Source of the DNA: Bacteroidota bacterium
Lineage (GTDB): Bacteria; Bacteroidota; Bacteroidia; Bacteroidales; VadinHA17
Assembly: GCA_030613125.1 (NCBI GenBank)
Contig: JAUWMO010000212.1
Coordinates: 1 to 6,115 of the forward strand
Direction: 5' to 3'
Length of the DNA stretch: 6,115 bases
A program made the position numbers and the translations under genes. Positions 1 through 6,046 of the stretch are shown here, piece after piece. A model generated the notes under the pieces. It was not told where the DNA came from, did no database searches, and saw only the letters and a program-made list of their open reading frames with translations. Each line of letters opens with the position of its first letter. Position 1 is the first letter of the stretch.

Positions 1-160
1 CAAATAATACAATGGCATCGGAGGGCGGAGCATTATTTTCTCCCGGAAGGATCATTTTTGGTCTCCTTGACCAATCCTCAGTATCTTTAGGTTCCTGAGT
101 AAATGCAAAGGGAGTAACAATCAGGATAGATATTATCAGTGAGAAGATTTTATTTTTCAT
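1..160 (-). CDS. Secreted DUF1080 (3-keto-disaccharide hydrolase-like) protein, N-terminal part only
   Basis: Only the first 53 codons are inside the window; the gene continues past the left edge. The N-terminus is a signal peptide: MKNK, then a hydrophobic run (IFSLIISILIVTPFAF), with probable cleavage near T21-Q22. The mature part has the lead-in typical of DUF1080 (PF06439) proteins: a Trp-containing segment (EDWSRRPKMILPG), then PPSDAIVLF at residues 45-53, which in family members is usually followed by DG. Members of this family act on 3-keto-glycosides, which fits the oxidoreductase genes upstream. Two in-frame ATGs are adjacent (161-163 and 158-160). The second is preferred because a GGAA lies 5 nt before it, against 2 nt for the first. 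The gene begins about 20 bp after the ThuA stop, so it is probably the next cistron of the same operon. The family call rests on a short stretch; the catalytic region is not visible. Confidence 0.72.
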   Translation of the reverse strand, partial: MKNKIFSLIISILIVTPFAFTQEPKDTEDWSRRPKMILPGENNAPPSDAIVLF

Positions 161-182
161 CATATTTCCAGTTTAAGAGTTA

Positions 183-1415
183 TTAATCTGCAGATAACCG
201 TTCAAGGGCATAGCTTGCCATTTCCTCAGTATTTTTGTTTTTTTTCAGTTCTTTCAAAACAGGTATACATTTATCAGATCCCATCCAACTTAATTCCTTC
301 ATTAAATAGTTTTTACTATCAGAAGTAGCTTCAGAATTCAGGAGTTCAATCATTTTTTCCTCATATTTCAATAACATCTTTGGCGAGTTACTGTCTTTAC
401 GGATTCTTTGGGTAAGATCAGCAAGGTATTTGCGACTTTTCCCAACTTTATAACTACTGGCTTTTACCATGAGTTCATCCAATGTAAGGGGTCTGAAGTC
501 AGGCCATTTCACTACACTGGCAGAGTTGGGTAAATTATCAGGAAGATCGAGGGTTACATTACCTGTAGCTGCCCATTCCGCACCTCGCTGAAGTGTGGTA
601 ATAAAACCTGCACATTCCATTGCAGGTGTTTCGTCCTCTCCTCCAGCATGTCCTAAGACTGTGTGAAAAATTCTTCCTTCCCCGTAGCCTATTGTAAACA
701 GTACCGGTTCATGCCGGCCATCGCCTCCGGTAGCAGTATCAGAATAGGCAGTTGCAAGAACATGCAAGTTAGTTGCCGGACCTCTTAATAATCCATATAG
801 CTCATCCCTGGCATGCATCCAGCTTTCAGGAAGTCCTTTTGTGACAGGATGTTCTTTATCACGGTTAACAACCAGAAAAGCATGTTGTTCTCCATGATCT
901 CCACCCCGGCCAGGACTGTTATTCCTGATAATTTCACCATTTTCCCAGTAAACATATGGTCCTGAAGATTCATCACGATTACCCCATCCGCCCAGGCCGA
1001 TAATTTCATTGAACTCTTTCCAGTCAGGGAAAGGATTATTAGCTGCATGATAAACTACCACGCCACCTCCACCTTTAACATATTCTACAAAATTATTTTT
1101 TGTCTGATCGGGCCAGGAATCTCCATTATAATCAAGAACTATAACATTATATTTTTTGAAAGATGGAAGAAATCCTGACATATCTTCTCCCTGAGCCGGA
1201 CTAATTAAAATATCAGTCTTAAATATTCCGGAAATATATAGTATGTCCTTAAGAAGAACAGAACTTTTTTCCCAGTTGTGATTGTTTTGCCCGGTTATAA
1301 TCAATGCGCGGTTTTTTCCAATAGGTTCACAGGAAATAAATTGAATTAGAAGGAGAATACTGACAAATAATCCGGAAAAAGATTTGAGTCTGGATGATAT
1401 TTTTATTTTTTTCAC
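183..1415 (-). CDS. ThuA-like domain lipoprotein with C-terminal HEAT-like segment
   Basis: This 410-aa protein belongs to the ThuA-like family (PF06283, class I glutamine amidotransferase-like fold). The N-terminus is basic, then hydrophobic (residues 13-27), ending in FISC with Cys29 as the probable lipidation site, so it should be anchored outside the cytoplasm. The ThuA domain covers about residues 35-285. Visible landmarks are RALIITGQNNHNW (36-48), VIVLDYNGDSW (91-101), GGGGVVVYHAANNPF (115-129), HPVTKGL (189-195), DELY (204-207), PVLFTIGYGEGRIFHTVLGH (237-256) and a Trp-Ala end near 281-282. Residues about 345-408 look like one or two HEAT-type helical hairpins. The start is GTG: no in-frame ATG lies between it and an upstream in-frame stop, and the signal peptide begins there. 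In rhizobia ThuA works with the Gfo/Idh enzyme ThuB on trehalose-type disaccharides through 3-keto forms; here two Gfo/Idh genes lie directly upstream. The exact substrate cannot be read from the sequence. Confidence 0.88.
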   Translation of the reverse strand: MKKIKISSRLKSFSGLFVSILLLIQFISCEPIGKNRALIITGQNNHNWEKSSVLLKDILYISGIFKTDILISPAQGEDMSGFLPSFKKYNVIVLDYNGDSWPDQTKNNFVEYVKGGGGVVVYHAANNPFPDWKEFNEIIGLGGWGNRDESSGPYVYWENGEIIRNNSPGRGGDHGEQHAFLVVNRDKEHPVTKGLPESWMHARDELYGLLRGPATNLHVLATAYSDTATGGDGRHEPVLFTIGYGEGRIFHTVLGHAGGEDETPAMECAGFITTLQRGAEWAATGNVTLDLPDNLPNSASVVKWPDFRPLTLDELMVKASSYKVGKSRKYLADLTQRIRKDSNSPKMLLKYEEKMIELLNSEATSDSKNYLMKELSWMGSDKCIPVLKELKKNKNTEEMASYALERLSAD

Positions 1416-1420
1416 TTGTT

Positions 1421-1440
1421 TATATTTTAATTTTAATTAG
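1421..1440 (-). promoter_or_regulatory. A/T-rich leader before the GTG start of the ThuA gene
   Basis: On the minus strand this reads CTAATTAAAATTAAAATATA and ends 5 nt before the GTG. No Shine-Dalgarno-like purine core is present. Very similar strings precede the TTG start at 2782 and the GTG start at 4153. It may be a translation-enhancing A-rich leader as described in Bacteroidota, or simple AT-rich spacer. Confidence 0.3.
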
Positions 1441-1441
1441 A

Positions 1442-1466
1442 AAGCCACCTTCTTAGAGGGTGGATT
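1442..1466 (-). terminator. Intercistronic stem-loop between Gfo/Idh B and ThuA genes
   Basis: CCACC at 1445-1449 and GGTGG at 1459-1463 are perfectly complementary. On the minus strand the pairing can extend outward by AAA/TTT after one U-C mismatch, and inward by TC/GA after one mismatch, leaving a 3-nt loop. It lies 8-9 nt downstream of the oxidoreductase stop codon and about 30 nt upstream of the ThuA start. The minus-strand tail is only CTTTCT, so it would be a weak terminator, more likely an attenuator, processing site or mRNA-stabilising hairpin. On the plus strand it is followed by TTTTT, but no plus-strand gene leads into it. Confidence 0.42.
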
Positions 1467-1471
1467 TTTAC

Positions 1472-2782
1472 TTATACATTTAAATCCCATGGTTTTTTGT
1501 AAGGCCAGGATAACAACCTGTTGGCATAGTCGCTGTTTGTAAACATCTCTTTTTCAAGATCCCAGAATAGTTTCTGTCCGGTTAGCATTGCTATCTCACC
1601 CAGTAATCCAACACTAATTGAACGGTGAGCAATTTCAGCCGGTGTTATGGTCTCTTTTCTTGATTTTACGCAGTCGAGGAAATTTTGCCAGTGGTCTATA
1701 CTTTTGTATAATTTTATATCTCCGTCTCCGATTTTTTCATTAAGGATCTCAGGATATTCTGCTGTAAGTCCACTCCTGTCTACATTCAACCAGCCTTTTT
1801 CACCGTACCATGTCGCTCCCATACCCTGAGGGAGGCGGCTGCGGTTGGCGACTCGCATTGTTAAGCCATTCTCATATTTACAGGTGAAGTCATATTCAAC
1901 CGGAACATTAAATATCCCTTCAAGTGGATATACTCCTTTTCCTTCAATTTCAACCGGTCCGGATCTATCCAGTCCAAGACCCCAGTGGGCAATATCCACG
2001 TGGTGTCCGGCCCAGTCAGTTAACTGTCCACCTGAATAATCAAGAATCCATCTCCAGTCCCAATGGCAAACACCACGATATGAACGTGCAGGTGCCGGCC
2101 CTAACCAAAAATCCCAGTCCAGACCATCCGGAACCGGCATTACAGGGGGAGTTCCGATAGATTCCCTCCCATCCGGCAGGCCGACTTCTACATATGTGAT
2201 TTCTCCAAGTTTTCCATTACGGATCAGTTCACAGGCATAGTGAAAATGTGCTACTGAACGCTGCCAGCTACCAGTCTGCCAAATAATTTTGTTTTTTTCA
2301 ACTGCATCAACAATGGCCCTGCATTCTTTGATTGATCTTGCAAGAGGTTTTTCGCCATAAATATCAATGCCCTTGTTTGCAACTGCAATAGAAATGATTG
2401 CGTGCCAGTGATCGGGTAATCCAATACATACGGCATCAAGTTCCTCATTTTCAAGGAATTCTCTGAAGTCAGAATATTGTCTGCAATCAGAATTCTTATA
2501 TGTTTGATTAACAAGCAGCCTTGCCTTTTCGCTACGTTTCAGGTCAACATCACATACAGCGACATACCGGACTTCATTTTTTTTAAGGGAATTTATCATA
2601 TTGCCGGTTCCCATACTGCCTACACCAATTGCTCCCATAACAATCCTGTCACTTGGGGGAACATGTCCGTCTTTGCCTAATGCTGAAGCAGGTATTATAC
2701 TGGGTAATACTGTAACTCCAAATACTGCGGTTGCAGCCTTTCTTAAAAACCTTCTGCGGTTTGTTTTGTTTTTTGAATCCAA
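1472..2782 (-). CDS. Tat-exported Gfo/Idh/MocA family oxidoreductase (B)
   Basis: This 436-aa NAD(P)-dependent sugar dehydrogenase-type protein has a twin-arginine signal at residues 8-36 (NRRRFLRKA, then a hydrophobic stretch ending ASALG), so it should be exported already folded with its cofactor. The Rossmann fold starts at about residue 46 with GVGSMG (53-58); an acidic residue ends the second strand in CDVD (77-80). EKP at 144-146 holds the conserved lysine. LTDWAGHHVDIAHW (254-267) supplies the D-x3-H-x2-D pattern (D256, H260, D263) of the catalytic domain. The end (YANRLLSWPYKKPWDL) matches the C-terminal extension common in bacterial secreted members (GFO_IDH_MocA_C2 type). The start is TTG: an in-frame stop lies seven codons upstream, there is no intervening ATG, and the next Met is residue 49, after the Tat signal. 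It follows the first oxidoreductase by 21 bp, so co-transcription is very likely. Substrate unknown; a glycoside or sugar is the reasonable guess. Confidence 0.9.
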   Translation of the reverse strand: MDSKNKTNRRRFLRKAATAVFGVTVLPSIIPASALGKDGHVPPSDRIVMGAIGVGSMGTGNMINSLKKNEVRYVAVCDVDLKRSEKARLLVNQTYKNSDCRQYSDFREFLENEELDAVCIGLPDHWHAIISIAVANKGIDIYGEKPLARSIKECRAIVDAVEKNKIIWQTGSWQRSVAHFHYACELIRNGKLGEITYVEVGLPDGRESIGTPPVMPVPDGLDWDFWLGPAPARSYRGVCHWDWRWILDYSGGQLTDWAGHHVDIAHWGLGLDRSGPVEIEGKGVYPLEGIFNVPVEYDFTCKYENGLTMRVANRSRLPQGMGATWYGEKGWLNVDRSGLTAEYPEILNEKIGDGDIKLYKSIDHWQNFLDCVKSRKETITPAEIAHRSISVGLLGEIAMLTGQKLFWDLEKEMFTNSDYANRLLSWPYKKPWDLNV

Positions 2783-2800
2783 GATTTTAAATTTTATTAG
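2783..2800 (-). promoter_or_regulatory. A/T-rich leader before the TTG start of oxidoreductase B
   Basis: The minus strand reads CTAATAAAATTTAAAATC directly before the TTG codon, with no Shine-Dalgarno core. It resembles the leaders at 1421-1440 and 4154-4172. It fills most of the 21-bp gap after the tandem TAATAA stop of the preceding gene (2801-2806). Confidence 0.3.
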
Positions 2801-2803
2801 TTA

Positions 2804-4153
2804 TTAAATTTTAACAGGTGTTCCGGGAATTGGAACTTCAAATAATTTATCTACATCGCTCATATTATACTCAGTGGGTCCTAACTGTTGCTCTGAGTTC
2901 ATAATCTCATCCCAGGTAATTTTTTTCCCTGTATATGCTGCTTCCCTTCCCATAATTGCCGTCAGGTTAGAATATGCAGTTTGTTCTGCCTCATTTACAT
3001 ACTGACTGTTCCTGATAGCAGCTACAAGGTGAATATGTTCCTGAATATAAGAAGAAGCATTTTCCGGGTTTTCTATCTCACCCTTTTCATTTTTCGGATA
3101 CTCATATTCCCATATTAAGGAACCATTAAGATCAAAAATTTTATTTATGCAATTGGAATAGCCTTTAGTCCCGACAACCACTTCACCAACCCCGTCTGCG
3201 CAACTGTCTATTTGACGGCACATACTGTGTGAACTCAAACCATTTCCATAGTCGAAATCAATACTGAAGAAATCATATTGGTTACCGGTAACTCTTCTGT
3301 GCCTGCCACCATAACCTATTGCAGTAAGCGGATGTTTCCCGGCAAACCAATTTATAATATCAATATTATGTATATGCGTATCGAGAATGTGATCACCACT
3401 TAGCCAGGTAAAATTATTCCAGTTATGTAACATGTATTCCATATCAGACCATCCTTCCTGCCGTGTACGAAACCAAACGTGAGACTGGTTCCAATATGCT
3501 TTTGCACCTACAATCTGACCGATAATGCCATTGGCAATCTGCTTATAGGTTTCAATATAATCTTTCTGGTGTCTTCTTTGAGTACCTGTAATAACGCACA
3601 ACCCCAATGCTTCTGCCCGTTTTGCAGTACTTAATATTGACCGGATCCCAACAGGATCAACTGCCACTGGTTTTTCCATGAAAACATGTTTTTTGGCCTG
3701 TATAGCTGCTTTAAACTGCTCTGGTCTGAAATGTGGTGGTGTGGCGAGTAAAACAACATCGATATCGGTTTCCAATAATTTTTGATACGCATCGAATCCA
3801 ACAAAGCAATTCTCTTCCGGGATTTCGATATCATATTTCTTAAATCTATCCCTGCATGTATCAATTTTATCCTTAAAGACATCAGCTAAGGCTGTCACTT
3901 CAAGATTTGGCCCGGCACCTAAAAAATTAAACGCAGCGCCTGTCCCTCTGTGGCCAGCTCCGATCAAACCGGCTTTAAGTTTTGGTCCGTCAGGAGCATG
4001 ATCTAACATGGGAGGCAGACCCAGTTCTTCATGAGATTTTTTCTTGTTGCAGGAGGACAAAACAGATCCGAGGCCAATTGTCCCAATTGCACCTGCAATA
4101 GCTGCTTTTCCAATAAATTCGCGCCTGCTGAAATTGTTTTCTTTTTTATTCAC
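2804..4153 (-). CDS. Tat-type, probably lipidated Gfo/Idh/MocA family oxidoreductase (A)
   Basis: This 449-aa protein has a twin-arginine signal (FSRREFIGKAA, residues 8-18), a hydrophobic, glycine-rich stretch, then LSSC with Cys35 as a good lipobox cysteine, so it is probably a Tat-exported lipoprotein. The Rossmann domain starts near residue 59 with GAGHRG (65-70). TPPHFRP (138-144) and EKPVAVD (160-166, Lys161) are typical of the family. GTQRRH (190-195), the Trp-rich GWSDMEYMLHNWNNFTWLSG (234-253), then DTHIHNIDIINW with D258, H262 and D265, and MCRQI (311-315) mark the substrate domain of the secreted Gfo/Idh group common in Bacteroidota. It shares fold but little close identity with oxidoreductase B, so the two are not a recent duplication. 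The start is GTG with an in-frame stop eight codons upstream and no ATG available; the gene ends in tandem stops, TAATAA. Likely oxidation or reduction of a sugar or glycoside outside the cytoplasm using a tightly held nicotinamide cofactor; substrate unknown. Confidence 0.9.
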   Translation of the reverse strand: MNKKENNFSRREFIGKAAIAGAIGTIGLGSVLSSCNKKKSHEELGLPPMLDHAPDGPKLKAGLIGAGHRGTGAAFNFLGAGPNLEVTALADVFKDKIDTCRDRFKKYDIEIPEENCFVGFDAYQKLLETDIDVVLLATPPHFRPEQFKAAIQAKKHVFMEKPVAVDPVGIRSILSTAKRAEALGLCVITGTQRRHQKDYIETYKQIANGIIGQIVGAKAYWNQSHVWFRTRQEGWSDMEYMLHNWNNFTWLSGDHILDTHIHNIDIINWFAGKHPLTAIGYGGRHRRVTGNQYDFFSIDFDYGNGLSSHSMCRQIDSCADGVGEVVVGTKGYSNCINKIFDLNGSLIWEYEYPKNEKGEIENPENASSYIQEHIHLVAAIRNSQYVNEAEQTAYSNLTAIMGREAAYTGKKITWDEIMNSEQQLGPTEYNMSDVDKLFEVPIPGTPVKI

Positions 4154-4172
4154 TAGAATAAATTTTAATTAA
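4154..4172 (-). promoter_or_regulatory. A/T-rich leader before the GTG start of oxidoreductase A
   Basis: The minus strand reads TTAATTAAAATTTATTCTA directly before GTG, sharing the TAATTAAAATT core with the leader at 1421-1440. The rest of the 160-bp gap (4173-4313) shows no convincing terminator or promoter, so it is unclear whether oxidoreductase A is read from its own start or through from the cytochrome gene. Confidence 0.28.
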
Positions 4173-4313
4173 ACAACTGTAAAGGTGATAATTATATTCT
4201 TTATTTTAAACTTATCATTTCTGTTTCCGTGGAACCTTCATAAAATTTACTCATTTTTGTTGTTTTGGTTTTGCAGGATGAGGGTTTCATAAGTGAAAAT
4301 ATTTATTATTCTA

Positions 4314-5843
4314 TCATTCCATATCATCTTCATTATATTCGCAGACAACCCTGAAACCCACATGAACACAGTCGGAATACCACCAGATGCTTTTTGGTAT
4401 TTGCGGGTCTGTAACCAACCATTCTTTAGTTTTTGTAAAATCACGTGATGCACATCTAACATATGCAGCGTCACTGTTAAATGAACCTCCCCGAATTACA
4501 TGCTCGGTCCCTTCTGAAGGCCCTTCAGGATCAATAGTCATCGCTTCATACGAAGAATAGGGGTCTGTAGAATACCAATCCTGACAAAATTCACTTACAT
4601 TCCCAAGCATATTTAAAAGTCCGAAGGGATTTGGTTGAACTTGGGCAGGATGGTGAGGTCTTCCATTACTGTTTTCTGAATAAATTACATAAGAATTTAT
4701 ATTTGTAGTGTCGGGTCCGAAGATCTTATTTATGAATTTATTTCTTGAAAAATCTTTTGGACTACCTTCGAAGAAATATGGTCCGGTGGTACCAGCTCTG
4801 CATGCGTACTCCCACTCAGCTTCAGTAGGTAACCGGTAATGTTTACCGGTAACACCGGAGAGCCATTTACAGTAAGTTTCAGCAGCATGAAATGATATTG
4901 TTATTGCAGCCTCTTTTGTTTTTCCCCACCCCTGGTCTGGTGCACCCCAGGGTGGTGTTGGCCCTGAAATAGCATCTACCTCATCTTTACCTGAAATTTT
5001 ACCTGGTTCTTTTCGCCCTTCTGAAGATGTTTTATTAAAAAATGCCAGATATTCAATCCAGCTTACTTCGGCTTTACCCATCCAGAATCTGCTGATCTCA
5101 ATCATTTTTTTTGGTCCTTCATCAGGTTTTTTGAAAGGTTCGGATTCAGGACTACCGATCTCGAATTTTCCTCCCGGAATTACTACCATTTCAAATGATA
5201 CTGTTGTTCCTGGTATTTTTTCAGTAAAATTTTCAAATTTATCCACCATAGCCGGCTCTGTGAAAACTTCTTTATTGATTTCAACTTTTTCCCCAAACTC
5301 TATGTTTTGGGCATGTAATTCCAATTCATTGTAGTGTCCAACAAACAAATGACAATTCAAACATCCCAGGTCTGACTGGTGCTGAGTGTAATAAAGATGA
5401 GCATCATCGCCTTCTGTTGAAAGAGAGGTAGGGAACAAATTCTGATGGCATTTCAAACAGCTCTCGTTGTAAGTAAATTTTTCAGCGTTTTTCAGTGTTG
5501 ACTTAATTTCCCAATTGATATTTTCAGGATCTTTAAATAACTCACCGTAGATGTCCTTAATACCATGTTTGATTTTTGCACCTAAATGGCCTTTACCTTT
5601 TGGGGGCAAATGGCAATCGACACAATGAACAATTACTCCTGAACTGTTATCATAATGGACTGACCGTTTCCATAACTGATTAGCCTGAGGATGAGAATGG
5701 CACGACATGCAGTAATTATCTGTAGAAGTGTATTTTATTCCCTGGTCTGCAAAAAAAACAAGAAATAATCCGGTTAATATTCCAATAATAAGAACGGGCC
5801 AGAATGATCTCTTTTTTTTTAATTTGAATTTTGCAAACTTCAT
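4314..5843 (-). CDS. Membrane-anchored NapC/NirT-type tetrahaem cytochrome c fused to a SUMF1/FGE-like domain
   Basis: This 509-aa two-part protein begins with a lysine-rich tail (residues 2-12) and one membrane helix (14-32), which places the rest outside the cytoplasm. Residues 40-175 form a NapC/NrfH-like domain with exactly four CxxCH haem sites: CMSCH 45-49, CVDCH 74-78, CLKCH 129-133 and CLNCH 161-165. HYDNSSGV (63-70) before the second site and a His at 170 after the fourth fit the family pattern of quinol-oxidising cytochromes. Residues about 215-502 are a SUMF1/formylglycine-generating-type domain: MVVIPGGKFEIGS (219-231), YCKWLSGVTGKHYRLPTEAE (324-343), GNVSEFCQDWY (414-424), RGGSF (451-455), VGFRVV (495-500). 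The two cysteines used by true FGE align with S457 and V462, so formylglycine synthesis is unlikely. ATG start, with an AGG 8 nt upstream. It is first in the gene row and may accept or deliver electrons for the sugar-oxidising enzymes downstream; that role is inference. The fusion is continuous, with no frameshift seen. Confidence 0.9.
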   Translation of the reverse strand: MKFAKFKLKKKRSFWPVLIIGILTGLFLVFFADQGIKYTSTDNYCMSCHSHPQANQLWKRSVHYDNSSGVIVHCVDCHLPPKGKGHLGAKIKHGIKDIYGELFKDPENINWEIKSTLKNAEKFTYNESCLKCHQNLFPTSLSTEGDDAHLYYTQHQSDLGCLNCHLFVGHYNELELHAQNIEFGEKVEINKEVFTEPAMVDKFENFTEKIPGTTVSFEMVVIPGGKFEIGSPESEPFKKPDEGPKKMIEISRFWMGKAEVSWIEYLAFFNKTSSEGRKEPGKISGKDEVDAISGPTPPWGAPDQGWGKTKEAAITISFHAAETYCKWLSGVTGKHYRLPTEAEWEYACRAGTTGPYFFEGSPKDFSRNKFINKIFGPDTTNINSYVIYSENSNGRPHHPAQVQPNPFGLLNMLGNVSEFCQDWYSTDPYSSYEAMTIDPEGPSEGTEHVIRGGSFNSDAAYVRCASRDFTKTKEWLVTDPQIPKSIWWYSDCVHVGFRVVCEYNEDDME

Positions 5844-5869
5844 AGGAAATACCTGATAAAAATATTAAA

Positions 5870-5890
5870 ATGTCACAAACTTCATGACAT
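5870..5890. repeat. Inverted repeat ATGTCA-N9-TGACAT upstream of the cytochrome gene
   Basis: Arms at 5870-5875 and 5885-5890 are perfectly complementary with a 9-nt spacer. It lies 27 nt before the ATG and downstream of the candidate -7 element, so it would be in the 5' untranslated region. It could be an operator for a dimeric regulator (the outline recalls CRP/FNR-type half sites, though it is not a match to either consensus) or an RNA hairpin. Confidence 0.4.
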
Positions 5891-5906
5891 ATCGTTAAGT
5901 AAAGCG

Positions 5907-5914
5907 CAAATATA
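5907..5914 (-). promoter_or_regulatory. Candidate Bacteroidota -7 promoter element (TATATTTG)
   Basis: The minus strand reads TATATTTG, an exact match to the TAnnTTTG -7 consensus of the Bacteroidota housekeeping sigma factor. Transcription would start near 5900, giving a leader of about 57 nt that contains the inverted repeat at 5870-5890. No clear TTG is seen at the -33 position; the DNA there is A/T-rich. A match this short can arise by chance in AT-rich DNA. Confidence 0.4.
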
Positions 5915-6046
5915 ATTTCATCCTTTTTATAAATTCATTAAATGGAAAAAGAAAATTCCGGGATACCTTTATTTAGAATTATTTTATTCTTATTGGGAGT
6001 CAGGTTACCCACCTCTTGAGGCGATAAATATGTGAAATTTTGGGCC

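Noticed and set aside
785..1048. Minus-strand 87-codon frame inside the ThuA gene
   Set aside because: It is an out-of-frame shadow of the ThuA domain; the same applies to the frames at 2251-2514 and 3631-3882 inside the oxidoreductase genes.
1647..2807. Plus-strand open frames of about 60-80 codons opposite oxidoreductase B (1647-1829, 1845-2039, 1924-2160, 2477-2680, 2601-2807)
   Set aside because: They lie antisense to a well-supported gene, overlap one another, and show no domain or signal features.
4201..4290. 29-codon minus-strand ORF in the spacer before oxidoreductase A
   Set aside because: It has an ATG and a stop but no ribosome-binding signal, is Lys/Thr/Ser-rich, and is short enough to be chance in AT-rich DNA.
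4247..4474. Minus-strand 75-codon frame overlapping the 3' end of the cytochrome-SUMF1 gene and the spacer
   Set aside because: About two thirds of it overlaps the conserved SUMF1 C-terminus in another frame, and the translation resembles no family.
5131..5334. Plus-strand 67-codon frame opposite the cytochrome-SUMF1 gene
   Set aside because: It is fully antisense to a clear coding region and has no recognisable content.
4314..5843. Reading the C-terminal domain as a sulfatase activator and looking for a partner sulfatase
   Set aside because: The key cysteines are absent, and no sulfatase gene lies in the window.
5942..6019. 25-codon plus-strand ORF (starts MEKENSG) that could be a divergent small protein
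   Set aside because: It has no promoter or ribosome-binding support and no recognisable content; too short to separate from chance.
6012..6021. Near-palindrome CCTCTTGAGG
   Set aside because: The 4-bp arms are too short to support a regulatory site on their own.
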